A DNA stretch of 44,011 nucleotides from an uncultured Clostridia bacterium. Lineage in GTDB: Bacteria > Bacillota > Clostridia > Christensenellales > CAG-138. The position numbers were made by a program, and so were the translations under genes. A model generated the notes under the pieces. That model did no database searches, was not told the origin of the DNA, and saw nothing but the letters and a program-made list of their open reading frames with translations. The stretch covers positions 1-44,011 of the forward strand of contig CAKTYT010000014.1 in the NCBI GenBank assembly GCA_934633695.1, written 5' to 3'. Numbering within the stretch: the stretch's first letter is position 1; each line of letters starts with the position of its first letter. Positions 1 through 7,778 of this stretch are shown one piece after another.

Positions 1-31
1 CACTCCCCGGATTGCCCTCCTTAAAAAAGAA

Positions 32-79
32 GGGTGCTGCTGCAAATATGACTTGATTTTGCAACAGCCCCTTTTTTTC
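32..79 (+). terminator. Rho-independent terminator of an upstream gene
   Basis: An imperfect hairpin pairs GGGTGCTGCTGCAAAT with ATTTTGCAACAGCCC and is followed directly by a run of seven T. It probably ends a + strand gene lying left of the window. No coding frame can be recognised in bases 1-31. Confidence 0.7.
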
Positions 80-169
80 TGTTTGACTGATCCTTACACT
101 TTTTTTACAGATAACGGCTTTTTACATCGAAGACGGGCGAATATATAACTGTTGTAAATGCTTTTAGTC

Positions 170-198
170 TTGACTTATCACGATAACATGAGTATAAT
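170..198 (+). promoter_or_regulatory. Promoter of the ABC exporter operon
   Basis: TTGACT (170-175) and TATAAT (193-198) are separated by 17 nt, which predicts a start of transcription near 205. This leaves a leader of about 150 nt before the first ABC gene. The leader holds a 23-codon ORF (219-290) and a hairpin across its stop codon. Confidence 0.65.
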
Positions 199-218
199 TC
201 TGCTCAAAAGTGTTTGAA

Positions 219-290
219 ATGGCTCTAATACATGGGATGGTTGACGTGAAGGACTTAAAAAATCGTTTCTTTATGCCACTGGCACGGTGA
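219..290 (+). CDS. Putative leader peptide ORF (23 codons) before the ABC exporter
   Basis: The ORF runs from ATG at 219 to TGA at 288-290, inside the leader between the promoter and the exporter start. Its C-terminal part reads LKNRFFMPLAR. There is no strong ribosome binding site. The last codons lie in an 8-bp hairpin, GGCACGGT (281-288) with ACCGTGTC (303-310). In Bacillus subtilis the homologous bmrCD genes are controlled by ribosome-mediated attenuation through the leader peptide BmrB, so a regulatory role is possible here. No U-tract follows the hairpin, so transcription termination is not shown. It may also be a chance ORF. Confidence 0.3.
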   Translation: MALIHGMVDVKDLKNRFFMPLAR

Positions 291-358
291 GTGTTGCGTC
301 GAACCGTGTCGGGTCGTATTGTGAGTCGGGTTGTGACAAGAGTAAGGAGGAGTAAAAC

Positions 359-2137
359 TTGATATTCGGAAAACACATTAATCGCTACTATTTAAAGAAT
401 GCACCGGTATTGCTGCTCGGCATGCTGGCCCTTTTGCTCGTGGACTTTTTCCAGTTGAAAATTCCGGAGCTGTACAGGATGGTCATTAACGGCATGAACG
501 GAGAGCTTTTTCTCGTGAACGGTGAAATGGTGCCGTTCAACATTGATATCTTGCTTGATTCGATCTGCAAGCCAATGCTGATCATTATTGCCGTGATGAT
601 CTTCGGAAGGTTTTTGTGGCGTGTATGTTTCTTTGGTTCAGCTATAAGGGTAGAAACTGACTTGAGAAACAAAATGTTTGACCACTGTAAGGATCTTTCA
701 TGTCAGTATTATCAGGTAAACAAGGTCGGCAACCTCATGAGTCTTTTCACAAATGACCTTGATACCATACAGGAATGCTTCGGAGATGGTCTTTTGATGG
801 CATTTGATGCACTGGCTCTCGGTCTGCTTGCACTTTATAAGATGTGGAATATGGATCTCTTGCTGACCGGTTTTGCACTTATACCAATGGTGATTATGCT
901 CATAATCGGAACCATCGTCGGCAAAAGCATGATGAAAAAATGGGAGATTCGCCAGCAGGCATTCTCCGACCTCTCCGATTTCTCTCAGGAGAGTTTCTCG
1001 GGATTTGCAGTCATAAAGGCATTTGTCAAGGAAACAAAGGAGCTGCTTGCATTTAAGAAGCTCAATATCAAAAATGAAGACGTTAACGTTGAATACGTTA
1101 AAATTTCAACGAAGCTCAATATTTTGATAACGCTTCTTGTTGAGTCTGTTATTTGCGTTATACTTGGCTACGGCGGTTACCTTGTTTATAAGGGTGAATT
1201 TAACGCAGGTCAGCTTGTGGAGTACATCGGTTACTTCACCTCGATCGTCTGGCCGATAATGGCAATTTCGATGCTCATTGAGAAATCCTCGAGAGGTAAG
1301 GCTTCTCTCAAGCGTGTTGGTGAGCTGCTCGATGCGAAAATCGATGTATGCGACCGCAGCGGAGTTGAAGAGCTCACTTGTGTCAAGGGAGGGATCGAAT
1401 TCCGTAACCTCACCTTCCGCTACCCGGACGGCGAGTTTGACGTCCTCGACAACATATCCTTCAAGGTTGAGCCCGGCGAAAGCCTTGGTATTGTCGGCAA
1501 AACCGGAGCAGGTAAGACGACACTCGTCGATCTTATTTTAAGAACGTACAATGTTCTGGACGGAACGGTATTCATCGACGGACACGATGTGAACAGTGTC
1601 TCAATCAAATCAGTACGCAACAGTTGCTCCTATGTACCGCAGGATAATTTTCTGTTCTCGGATACGATAAGCAACAATATTTCATTCGCATTTGATTCAG
1701 CGGATGAAGAAAAAATCATTGAGGCCGCAAAGCTCTCCGATGTTCACGAAAACATTGTAGACTTTAAGGACGGTTACAGCACTATTCTCGGCGAGAGGGG
1801 CGTCACCGTTTCCGGCGGACAGAAACAGCGTATTTCCATTGCAAGGGCACTGCTTAAAGAGTCCCCCATACTCATTCTTGACGATTCGGTATCAGCCGTT
1901 GACACTAAGACGGAAAAAATCATACTCGATAACCTAAAAAAGAACCGCAAGGGCAGGACGACCATTCTTATTGCCCACAGAATTTCAACTATTGAAAGCA
2001 TGGATAAAATTGCTTTCATTGATGACGGCAGACTCATTGCCGTGGGTTCTCACGACGAACTTTACAATACCTGTGAAGAGTATCGTAAAATGGTCGAATT
2101 GCAGCGTCTTGAAGATGAAGTCGGAGGTGAAAAATAA
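359..2137 (+). CDS. ABC exporter half-transporter, degenerate-site subunit (BmrC/YheI type)
   Basis: This 592-residue half-transporter has an N-terminal six-helix membrane domain (about 15-310) and a C-terminal ATPase domain. Visible motifs are Walker A GKTGAGKTT (380-388), signature VSGGQ (484-488), Walker B ending D508-D509, and the H-loop AHR near 540. The residue after the Walker B aspartate is Asp instead of the catalytic Glu. That is the mark of the degenerate half in heterodimeric exporters such as BmrCD, LmrCD and TM287/288. The start is TTG at 359, with AAGGAGG at 344-350. The stop overlaps the start of the next gene by one base (TAATG), so the two subunits are made together. The likely role is export of drugs or other amphiphiles; the substrate cannot be read from sequence. 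Confidence 0.93.
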   Translation: MIFGKHINRYYLKNAPVLLLGMLALLLVDFFQLKIPELYRMVINGMNGELFLVNGEMVPFNIDILLDSICKPMLIIIAVMIFGRFLWRVCFFGSAIRVETDLRNKMFDHCKDLSCQYYQVNKVGNLMSLFTNDLDTIQECFGDGLLMAFDALALGLLALYKMWNMDLLLTGFALIPMVIMLIIGTIVGKSMMKKWEIRQQAFSDLSDFSQESFSGFAVIKAFVKETKELLAFKKLNIKNEDVNVEYVKISTKLNILITLLVESVICVILGYGGYLVYKGEFNAGQLVEYIGYFTSIVWPIMAISMLIEKSSRGKASLKRVGELLDAKIDVCDRSGVEELTCVKGGIEFRNLTFRYPDGEFDVLDNISFKVEPGESLGIVGKTGAGKTTLVDLILRTYNVLDGTVFIDGHDVNSVSIKSVRNSCSYVPQDNFLFSDTISNNISFAFDSADEEKIIEAAKLSDVHENIVDFKDGYSTILGERGVTVSGGQKQRISIARALLKESPILILDDSVSAVDTKTEKIILDNLKKNRKGRTTILIAHRISTIESMDKIAFIDDGRLIAVGSHDELYNTCEEYRKMVELQRLEDEVGGEK

Positions 2138-4023
2138 TGCGTGAATACTATCCTCTCCTCGTCGTCGGTGGAATAATCGGCGTAATTTCAATCGTTCTTA
2201 GTGTTGCATATGCCCTTGTTAAGGATAAAAAACAGTCGATGGGTTTTGAACGCAACATGAAGGATAAAGAGATCGTCAAGCGTCTCATGGCGTATGCAAG
2301 GCCGTACTGGAAGCAGTTCCTGTTCGTAGGCTTCATTATGCTCTTCTCTATTGCGTATGACATAATTGCACCGCTCATTATCGGCAAAATTGAATCGATG
2401 GTTGTCGGAGGGTTTGAACTGAGCAAACTCTTCACTGCTGTCGGGATTTATGCCGGAATACTGGTCGTTTCAATGGTTTGTTCATACATACAGGCGATTG
2501 TTCTGCAGCGGACCGGACAGAAGATTATCTCCCATATGCGTGAAGATCTGTTCGTTCATATCGAATCGCTCTCTCATGAGCAGATGAACAATATTCCCGT
2601 CGGCAAACTTGTTACAAGGGTAACGAATGATACCAACGCAATTTCGCTTATGTTCACGAGTCTTCTCGTCAACCTTGTGAAAAACTTCTTCGTTATCATC
2701 GGTGTGCTTGTCGCAATGCTGATGCTCAACTATGAGCTGACCCTGATGGTCCTCTGTTTTGTTCCGTTCATAATCCTGTTTACCGTTATCTTCAGAAAGT
2801 TCTCAAGAAAGGCCTACCGTAAGGTTAAGGACCGCACGACGGACATTAATACTTACCTCTCCGAAAACCTTTCGGGGATCAAGATCACGCAAATCTTTAA
2901 CCGTGAAGCTGAAAAAATGAAATGCTTCAAGGGTAAGAGTGATGCTTTGGGACAGGCAAAGCAGGAGCAGATCTTCGTTTTCGGTATATTCAGACCGCTC
3001 GTCTACATGCTTTACGTAAGCTCGGTAATGTGTCTGTTTTATCTCGGAGGCAAGGGGTATTTCGATGGATTCTCCTTCATGGGTCAGACGATTGCAAGCG
3101 GTACGGTAGTTTCGTTCTACATGTACATTTCGAAGTTCTATAATCCGATACAGAATCTTGCGGAGCAGTTCAACTGGCTGCAATCAGCATTTGCCTCGGC
3201 AGAAAAAGTATTCACAATCATGGATATCGAACCCAAGGTCGTAGATGCTCCCGATGCAATTGAACTCGATGAAATAAGGGGCGAAATTGAATTCCGCGAC
3301 GTATGGTTCAGCTATATTCCGGGTGAATGGGTGCTTAAGGGCGTTTCGTTCCATGTAAGCCCCAAGCAGACGGTGGCATTTGTAGGCTCTACGGGTTCAG
3401 GTAAGACGACGATATTGTCGCTTATTTGCAGAAACTATGATTTCCAGAAGGGCGAGATCTTAATCGATGGCATCGACATAAGAAAGATAAGGATTTCTTC
3501 ACTGAGAAAGCATTTTGGTCAGATGCTCCAGGATGTATTTCTCTTTTCCGGAACGATAAGGAGTAATATCCTTCTTCGCGAGGAAGGCATAAGCGATGAG
3601 GAAGTTATGAAAGCATGTGAATATGTCAATGCAGATCACTTCATTAACAAGCTTGACGGCGGTCTTGATGAGGTGGTTCGTGAAAGAGGAAACAACTTCT
3701 CCGCAGGTCAACGGCAGCTGCTTTCCTTTGCGAGAACGATTATTCATAAGCCGGAGGTCATGATTCTCGACGAAGCGACGGCGAACATTGATACCGAAAC
3801 CGAAATCCTCATTCAGGATTCGCTTGAAAAGATGATGAATATCGGCACGATGCTCATAGTTGCCCACAGGCTTTCAACTATTCAGCATGCGGACAACATC
3901 ATTGTATTATCTCATGGCAAAATTGTTGAGCAGGGTAACCACCATGAATTGCTACAAAAGCGCGGAAGATATTACAAACTTTATATGCTTCAATACAAAA
4001 AGGAACAGATGAAGACCGAGTAA
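2137..4023 (+). CDS. ABC exporter half-transporter, catalytic subunit (BmrD/YheH type)
   Basis: This 628-residue partner has an extra N-terminal membrane helix (about 4-28), then a linker, the six-helix exporter domain (about 55-345) and an ATPase domain. Walker A is GSTGSGKTT (417-425). Walker B ends D545-E546, so the catalytic Glu is present. The signature is altered to FSAGQ (521-525). Together with the first subunit this gives one consensus site (Walker A/B here plus VSGGQ of the partner) and one degenerate site (Walker A/B of the partner plus FSAGQ), the known arrangement of asymmetric exporters. GGAGG at 2123-2127 precedes the start. A terminator follows at 4041. Confidence 0.93.
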   Translation: MREYYPLLVVGGIIGVISIVLSVAYALVKDKKQSMGFERNMKDKEIVKRLMAYARPYWKQFLFVGFIMLFSIAYDIIAPLIIGKIESMVVGGFELSKLFTAVGIYAGILVVSMVCSYIQAIVLQRTGQKIISHMREDLFVHIESLSHEQMNNIPVGKLVTRVTNDTNAISLMFTSLLVNLVKNFFVIIGVLVAMLMLNYELTLMVLCFVPFIILFTVIFRKFSRKAYRKVKDRTTDINTYLSENLSGIKITQIFNREAEKMKCFKGKSDALGQAKQEQIFVFGIFRPLVYMLYVSSVMCLFYLGGKGYFDGFSFMGQTIASGTVVSFYMYISKFYNPIQNLAEQFNWLQSAFASAEKVFTIMDIEPKVVDAPDAIELDEIRGEIEFRDVWFSYIPGEWVLKGVSFHVSPKQTVAFVGSTGSGKTTILSLICRNYDFQKGEILIDGIDIRKIRISSLRKHFGQMLQDVFLFSGTIRSNILLREEGISDEEVMKACEYVNADHFINKLDGGLDEVVRERGNNFSAGQRQLLSFARTIIHKPEVMILDEATANIDTETEILIQDSLEKMMNIGTMLIVAHRLSTIQHADNIIVLSHGKIVEQGNHHELLQKRGRYYKLYMLQYKKEQMKTE

Positions 4024-4040
4024 AAATTTACGGTTTGACG

Positions 4041-4077
4041 AATCGAGTCGTGCACAGAACGGCTCGATTTTGTTGTT
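4041..4077 (+). terminator. Terminator of the ABC exporter operon
   Basis: AATCGAGTCGT pairs over 11 positions (one G-T pair) with ACGGCTCGATT, and TTTTGTTGTTT follows. It lies 18 nt after the stop of the second ABC gene. Confidence 0.8.
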
Positions 4078-4123
4078 TACATGATTTAACTCGGTATATT
4101 GCTGTTCGAGTGGGGCTGCGTGC

Positions 4124-4152
4124 TGTACAAAAAGTGTAGATGATGGTATAAT
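4124..4152 (+). promoter_or_regulatory. Candidate promoter of the carboxypeptidase operon
   Basis: A perfect TATAAT (4147-4152) lies 17 nt downstream of a weak -35 TGTACA (4124-4129). It starts just after the ABC terminator and 50 nt before the next start codon. Confidence 0.5.
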
Positions 4153-4202
4153 CAATGATGGGACTGTCTGCACCCTGATAAAGCTAAATTAGAGAGGTCA
4201 AT

Positions 4203-6083
4203 ATGAAGAAAACGGTAAGCATTTTCATTTGTTTAATATTTTTTATCCTGAATTTTTCATTCGGAGCGGCCGCAGAACCGACGGCAGAGCCTTTGTCCGA
4301 TCCGTTTGCAGAGTACAGCACACCATACCTCGTGCTTATGGAGGCGGGGACAGGGGCGGTTCTTTATGAACGTTCCGGCTATGAAAAGGCATTTCCTGCC
4401 AGCACAACGAAGCTTATGACGGCTGTTCTCGCAGTTGAGAACCTTCAGGATCTAAATCGAGTCGTCACGATTGGGTGGCGTTCAGTTTCGGGTTTCGGTC
4501 CGAAGAGTTCGCTTATGGGGCTTGAGGCTTATGAAGAGATTTCTCTTATCGACGTGCTTTACGGTCTTATGATGCGTTCGGGCAATGATGCGGCAAAGTG
4601 TATTGCAATCGAAACAGCTTTTGAGGTTTACGGAGATTCAATCACCGAAGAACAGGCGATTCCGACCTTCATTGACATGATGAATGCGAAAGCGACGGAG
4701 ATTGGAATGACGAGTACGCATTTTTCGACGGTCGACGGGAGACATGATCCAGAGCACTATACTTCGGCATACGATTTTGCTCTGCTTATGCAGTATGCAC
4801 TTAATAACCCGAAGGTTTGCGAAATAATTTCCTCCCGTGTACACGACATTGAACCGACGAACAAGCATCCGCAGGGCTACCACCTTGAAAACTCGAACAA
4901 ACTGATTTGCCAAAAAGAAACGGATGCGAACAGCTTCGTATATCCGTATTGCATAGGCGGTAAAACAGGTGAGACAAATGATGCCGGTTACTGCCTCATA
5001 AGTGCCGCAAAGAAGGATAATGTAACGCTCATACTCGTTCAATTCGGTGATGACAATAAAACGATAAGCACGACCTATCGTTACCAGCTTGCTCCGGTGA
5101 TGTACGAGTGGGGTTTTAAAAATTTTAAGACGGAGCCGTTGACTGACTTCGATGTTCAAACAAAATTTACGATTCAGTCATCAGGTTACTCACCGATAGA
5201 CGATATGCTCGGTAAATTTACGGCAGTTGCAGATATTTCAAATTTAACTGTCAGCGGCACCGCAGATTTTCTCAATTCAAGAAGGGAGAACCCGGAGATT
5301 ATAAACATTGTTGTCAATGCTCAGGGTGCGGAGGCTCCTATAAAGAAAGGGCAAGTTATCGGCACAGTGGAATACTATTTCTACGAGAAAATGCCGATCG
5401 TTGTTGACCTTTGTGCCGACCGCGATATTGCCGCTGCTAACAAGAACAGCCGTGAACACAGTGACATTGTTTTTTCACCGATAACACCGCCTCCCGGAAG
5501 CGGCAAAAACACAAACCTTCACCTTGGCAGAAACCCCGGAGGTGGAGAATACTCCGTGTGGGTTTATTACGACCACAGCCTTTACACAATGAGTTCAATG
5601 GATTGGCACTACCTGTATTGCAATGACGGCGTGTTCCGTGCAGCAACAAGTCCTGAACTTGCAGGTGAAATAAAACTATATGAACAGCTTTTCGACAGCA
5701 ACGGCAATGTTTATTATCAACTGACCGAAAACTGCGGCAACGGCGGTAATTTTGTGATTGCATCGGGAGAATTTGCTCTTTCGTCACACAAGCTGGATGG
5801 AACGCTGAGTGCAGTCGAAATCAGTACAGATGAAAACGGCGTCATTACGAGCGAAGTCGGCGATGAAATGGTTTGGAAATTTGAACACGAGAGCAATGGC
5901 TACAGGATAAGCCAGGATTCACGCTTCCTGACGAGAAAACCCGGCAGCGGCATTCTTTTCTGGATAATTATTGTCGTCCTTATTCTCGTTGTTCTCATAC
6001 TCATGCGTGCTATTGACGTGAGGAGAAGCTTCAGAAGGAATGGACGCGGCAGACGCATGTACCGAGGCAGCAGAAGGAGATAA
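4203..6083 (+). CDS. D-alanyl-D-alanine carboxypeptidase (peptidase S11) with membrane-anchored extension
   Basis: The enzyme removes the terminal D-Ala from peptidoglycan stem peptides outside the membrane. The 626-residue product has a signal peptide (1-24) and all three penicillin-binding motifs: S67-T-T-K70, S126-G-N128 and K254-T-G256. The usual S11 C-terminal beta domain spans about 315-430. Beyond it lies an extra segment of about 140 residues with a pattern like WKFEHESNGYRISQDSRFLT, which loosely recalls beta-trefoil or ricin-like repeats. It is followed by a membrane helix (585-601) and a very basic tail of Arg residues. Ordinary family members are about 400 residues and end in an amphipathic helix. 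GAGAGG precedes the ATG at 4203. It heads an operon that reaches 11789. Confidence 0.93.
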   Translation: MKKTVSIFICLIFFILNFSFGAAAEPTAEPLSDPFAEYSTPYLVLMEAGTGAVLYERSGYEKAFPASTTKLMTAVLAVENLQDLNRVVTIGWRSVSGFGPKSSLMGLEAYEEISLIDVLYGLMMRSGNDAAKCIAIETAFEVYGDSITEEQAIPTFIDMMNAKATEIGMTSTHFSTVDGRHDPEHYTSAYDFALLMQYALNNPKVCEIISSRVHDIEPTNKHPQGYHLENSNKLICQKETDANSFVYPYCIGGKTGETNDAGYCLISAAKKDNVTLILVQFGDDNKTISTTYRYQLAPVMYEWGFKNFKTEPLTDFDVQTKFTIQSSGYSPIDDMLGKFTAVADISNLTVSGTADFLNSRRENPEIINIVVNAQGAEAPIKKGQVIGTVEYYFYEKMPIVVDLCADRDIAAANKNSREHSDIVFSPITPPPGSGKNTNLHLGRNPGGGEYSVWVYYDHSLYTMSSMDWHYLYCNDGVFRAATSPELAGEIKLYEQLFDSNGNVYYQLTENCGNGGNFVIASGEFALSSHKLDGTLSAVEISTDENGVITSEVGDEMVWKFEHESNGYRISQDSRFLTRKPGSGILFWIIIVVLILVVLILMRAIDVRRSFRRNGRGRRMYRGSRRR

Positions 6084-6836
6084 ATGGAACAGTACGGAAG
6101 GTTTGCACGGATCTATGACCTTTTTATGAGTGATGTTGATTATGACGGATGGGCGGAATACCTTGCCGGCTTCATACGACCGGGTTTGTCCGTCATTGAG
6201 TGCGGGTGTGGAACGGGACAGCTGACCCTGAGACTGAAGAAAAAGGGTTGTGATATCGTCGGTACGGATATTTCGACAGAAATGCTCGCCGTTGCTGCGG
6301 AAAAAGCGAGGCGTGCAGGACTGAAAATCAATTTTGTGTGCATGGATATGGCCAAGCTTGAATGGCACAAACGGGTTGACTGCATTGTCGCTCCCTGTGA
6401 CTGTGTGAACTATCTGACTGCAGAAGGCGATGCAGAAGCTTTTTTTAGGGCTGCATACAATTTTCTTAAACCGGGCGGTATTCTGCTCTTCGATGTTTCA
6501 TCAAGATACAAGCTAAAAGAAATACTCGGTTTTAATACCTTTGCAGACAGCAGACCGGATGCTGCGTATATTTGGCAAAATTACTTTGATGAAAAATCGA
6601 ATCTGTCCGAAATGAATCTTGAGTTTTTCGTCTTTTCAGGTATAGAAAAAAACGGGAAGCCTTTGTTCGAAAGGTTCTGCGAAAAGCATATTCAGTGTGC
6701 GTATACGGAGAATGAGCTTAAAGACCTGCTTGAAAAGACGGGCTTTTCGGAAATAAAATGTTTTGGAGCATTCACAAGGGCGGAGCCTAAGCCCGACAGT
6801 GAACGACTTCAGTTTTTTGCAAGGAAGCCTGCTTGA
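6084..6836 (+). CDS. Class I SAM-dependent methyltransferase
   Basis: This 250-residue Rossmann-fold methyltransferase has motif I ECGCGTG (39-45) and an acidic residue D62 at the end of strand 2 for SAM ribose binding. A later FLKPGGILLFDVSS segment is typical of the family. The substrate is unknown; related small methyltransferases act on small molecules or RNA. The start codon directly abuts the stop of the carboxypeptidase gene, and AGAAGGAGA lies within the end of that gene, so the two are translationally coupled. A 6-bp hairpin (GCCTGC 6827-6832 with GCAGGC 6839-6844) covers the stop codon just ahead of the ribosome binding site of the Hsp33 gene. Confidence 0.85.
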   Translation: MEQYGRFARIYDLFMSDVDYDGWAEYLAGFIRPGLSVIECGCGTGQLTLRLKKKGCDIVGTDISTEMLAVAAEKARRAGLKINFVCMDMAKLEWHKRVDCIVAPCDCVNYLTAEGDAEAFFRAAYNFLKPGGILLFDVSSRYKLKEILGFNTFADSRPDAAYIWQNYFDEKSNLSEMNLEFFVFSGIEKNGKPLFERFCEKHIQCAYTENELKDLLEKTGFSEIKCFGAFTRAEPKPDSERLQFFARKPA

Positions 6837-6864
6837 CGGCAGGCGTGATTTCTGGAGGAGAATT

Positions 6865-7776
6865 ATGGATAATTTGTATAAAGATAAAATAATAAGGGGA
6901 TTGCTGCTCAATAAAACGGTTAACGTCATTGCAATTTCAGGCAGAGACATGGTTGAGGAAGCGAGAAGGGTGCATAATTTGAGCAGGGTTTGCACGGCGG
7001 CACTCGGGAGAACGATGCTTGCGGCTTCGATGATGGCTGCAAAGCTCAAGAGCAGCACCGACAGCATTACCGTTACCGTTGCAGGCGACGGACCTGCGGG
7101 CAGTATAACGGTCGTAGGTCGAGAGGGCGGCATAGTCAAAGGATATGTTACAAATCCGGAAGTTGAGCTTCCGCTCAATCAGCTGAATAAGCTCGATGTC
7201 GGCGGTGCAGTCGGCAAGGGTGATTTGCGTGTCGTAAGGGATTTTTCACTCAAAGAGCCGTATGTCGGCAGCTGCCACCTTGTCAATGGGGAAATTGCGG
7301 AGGACTTTGCAAGGTACTTTGCGGTGAGTGAACAGCAGCCGTCACTTGTATATCTTGGCGTTCGTATTGAGCCTGTCTCCGGTACTGTCAGGTCTGCGGC
7401 AGGGCTGATACTTGCACCGCTTCCGAATTGCCCTGATGAGGATCTGGACAAGCTGGAGGACCTGAGCAGGGAAATTTCAGAGCTCTCGATGCACATCGAT
7501 GAGGGCGAAGAACTCAACGTGGCACTGAACCGTTTGTTTGAAGGACTTGGCTTTGAAAAGACGGAAGAAATGACTCCTGCATTCAAATGCGATTGCAGCA
7601 GGGAGAGACTTGAAGGTGTTTTAGTTTCTCTCGGCAGCTCTGAGCTTCGAGACATTATTGAAAATGATGGCAAGGCTGAAATTGTTTGCAGGTTCTGTAA
7701 TACAGCGTATCAGTTCGGTAAAGATGTGCTTGAGGGACTTCTTGAGCACGCTGTCGAGAACGAAAGGCAGGTTTAG
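6865..7776 (+). CDS. hslO: Hsp33 redox-regulated molecular chaperone
   Basis: Hsp33 is a cytoplasmic holdase that is off when reduced and zinc-bound, and on after oxidative unfolding. The 303-residue product has the family N-terminus (DKIIRGLLL..NVIA) and four zinc cysteines near the C-terminus: C242-x-C244 and C275-x-x-C278. The start at 6865 is chosen because GGAGGAG (6854-6860) precedes it and the family begins here; the open frame extends further upstream into the methyltransferase gene, but that part is not homologous. The spacing of 28 nt after the methyltransferase supports an operon. Confidence 0.95.
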   Translation: MDNLYKDKIIRGLLLNKTVNVIAISGRDMVEEARRVHNLSRVCTAALGRTMLAASMMAAKLKSSTDSITVTVAGDGPAGSITVVGREGGIVKGYVTNPEVELPLNQLNKLDVGGAVGKGDLRVVRDFSLKEPYVGSCHLVNGEIAEDFARYFAVSEQQPSLVYLGVRIEPVSGTVRSAAGLILAPLPNCPDEDLDKLEDLSREISELSMHIDEGEELNVALNRLFEGLGFEKTEEMTPAFKCDCSRERLEGVLVSLGSSELRDIIENDGKAEIVCRFCNTAYQFGKDVLEGLLEHAVENERQV

Positions 7777-7778
7777 GT

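Noticed and set aside
164..376. 70-codon open frame on the - strand opposite the ABC leader
   Set aside because: It overlaps the promoter and leader of the exporter, has no ribosome binding site and no protein-like pattern.
4638..5159. 173-codon open frame antisense to the carboxypeptidase gene
   Set aside because: It lies wholly opposite conserved S11 motifs, and its composition is not protein-like.
6827..6844. Hairpin at the end of the methyltransferase gene as terminator
   Set aside because: Only 6 bp and no T-tract; the Hsp33 gene follows closely and is probably cotranscribed.
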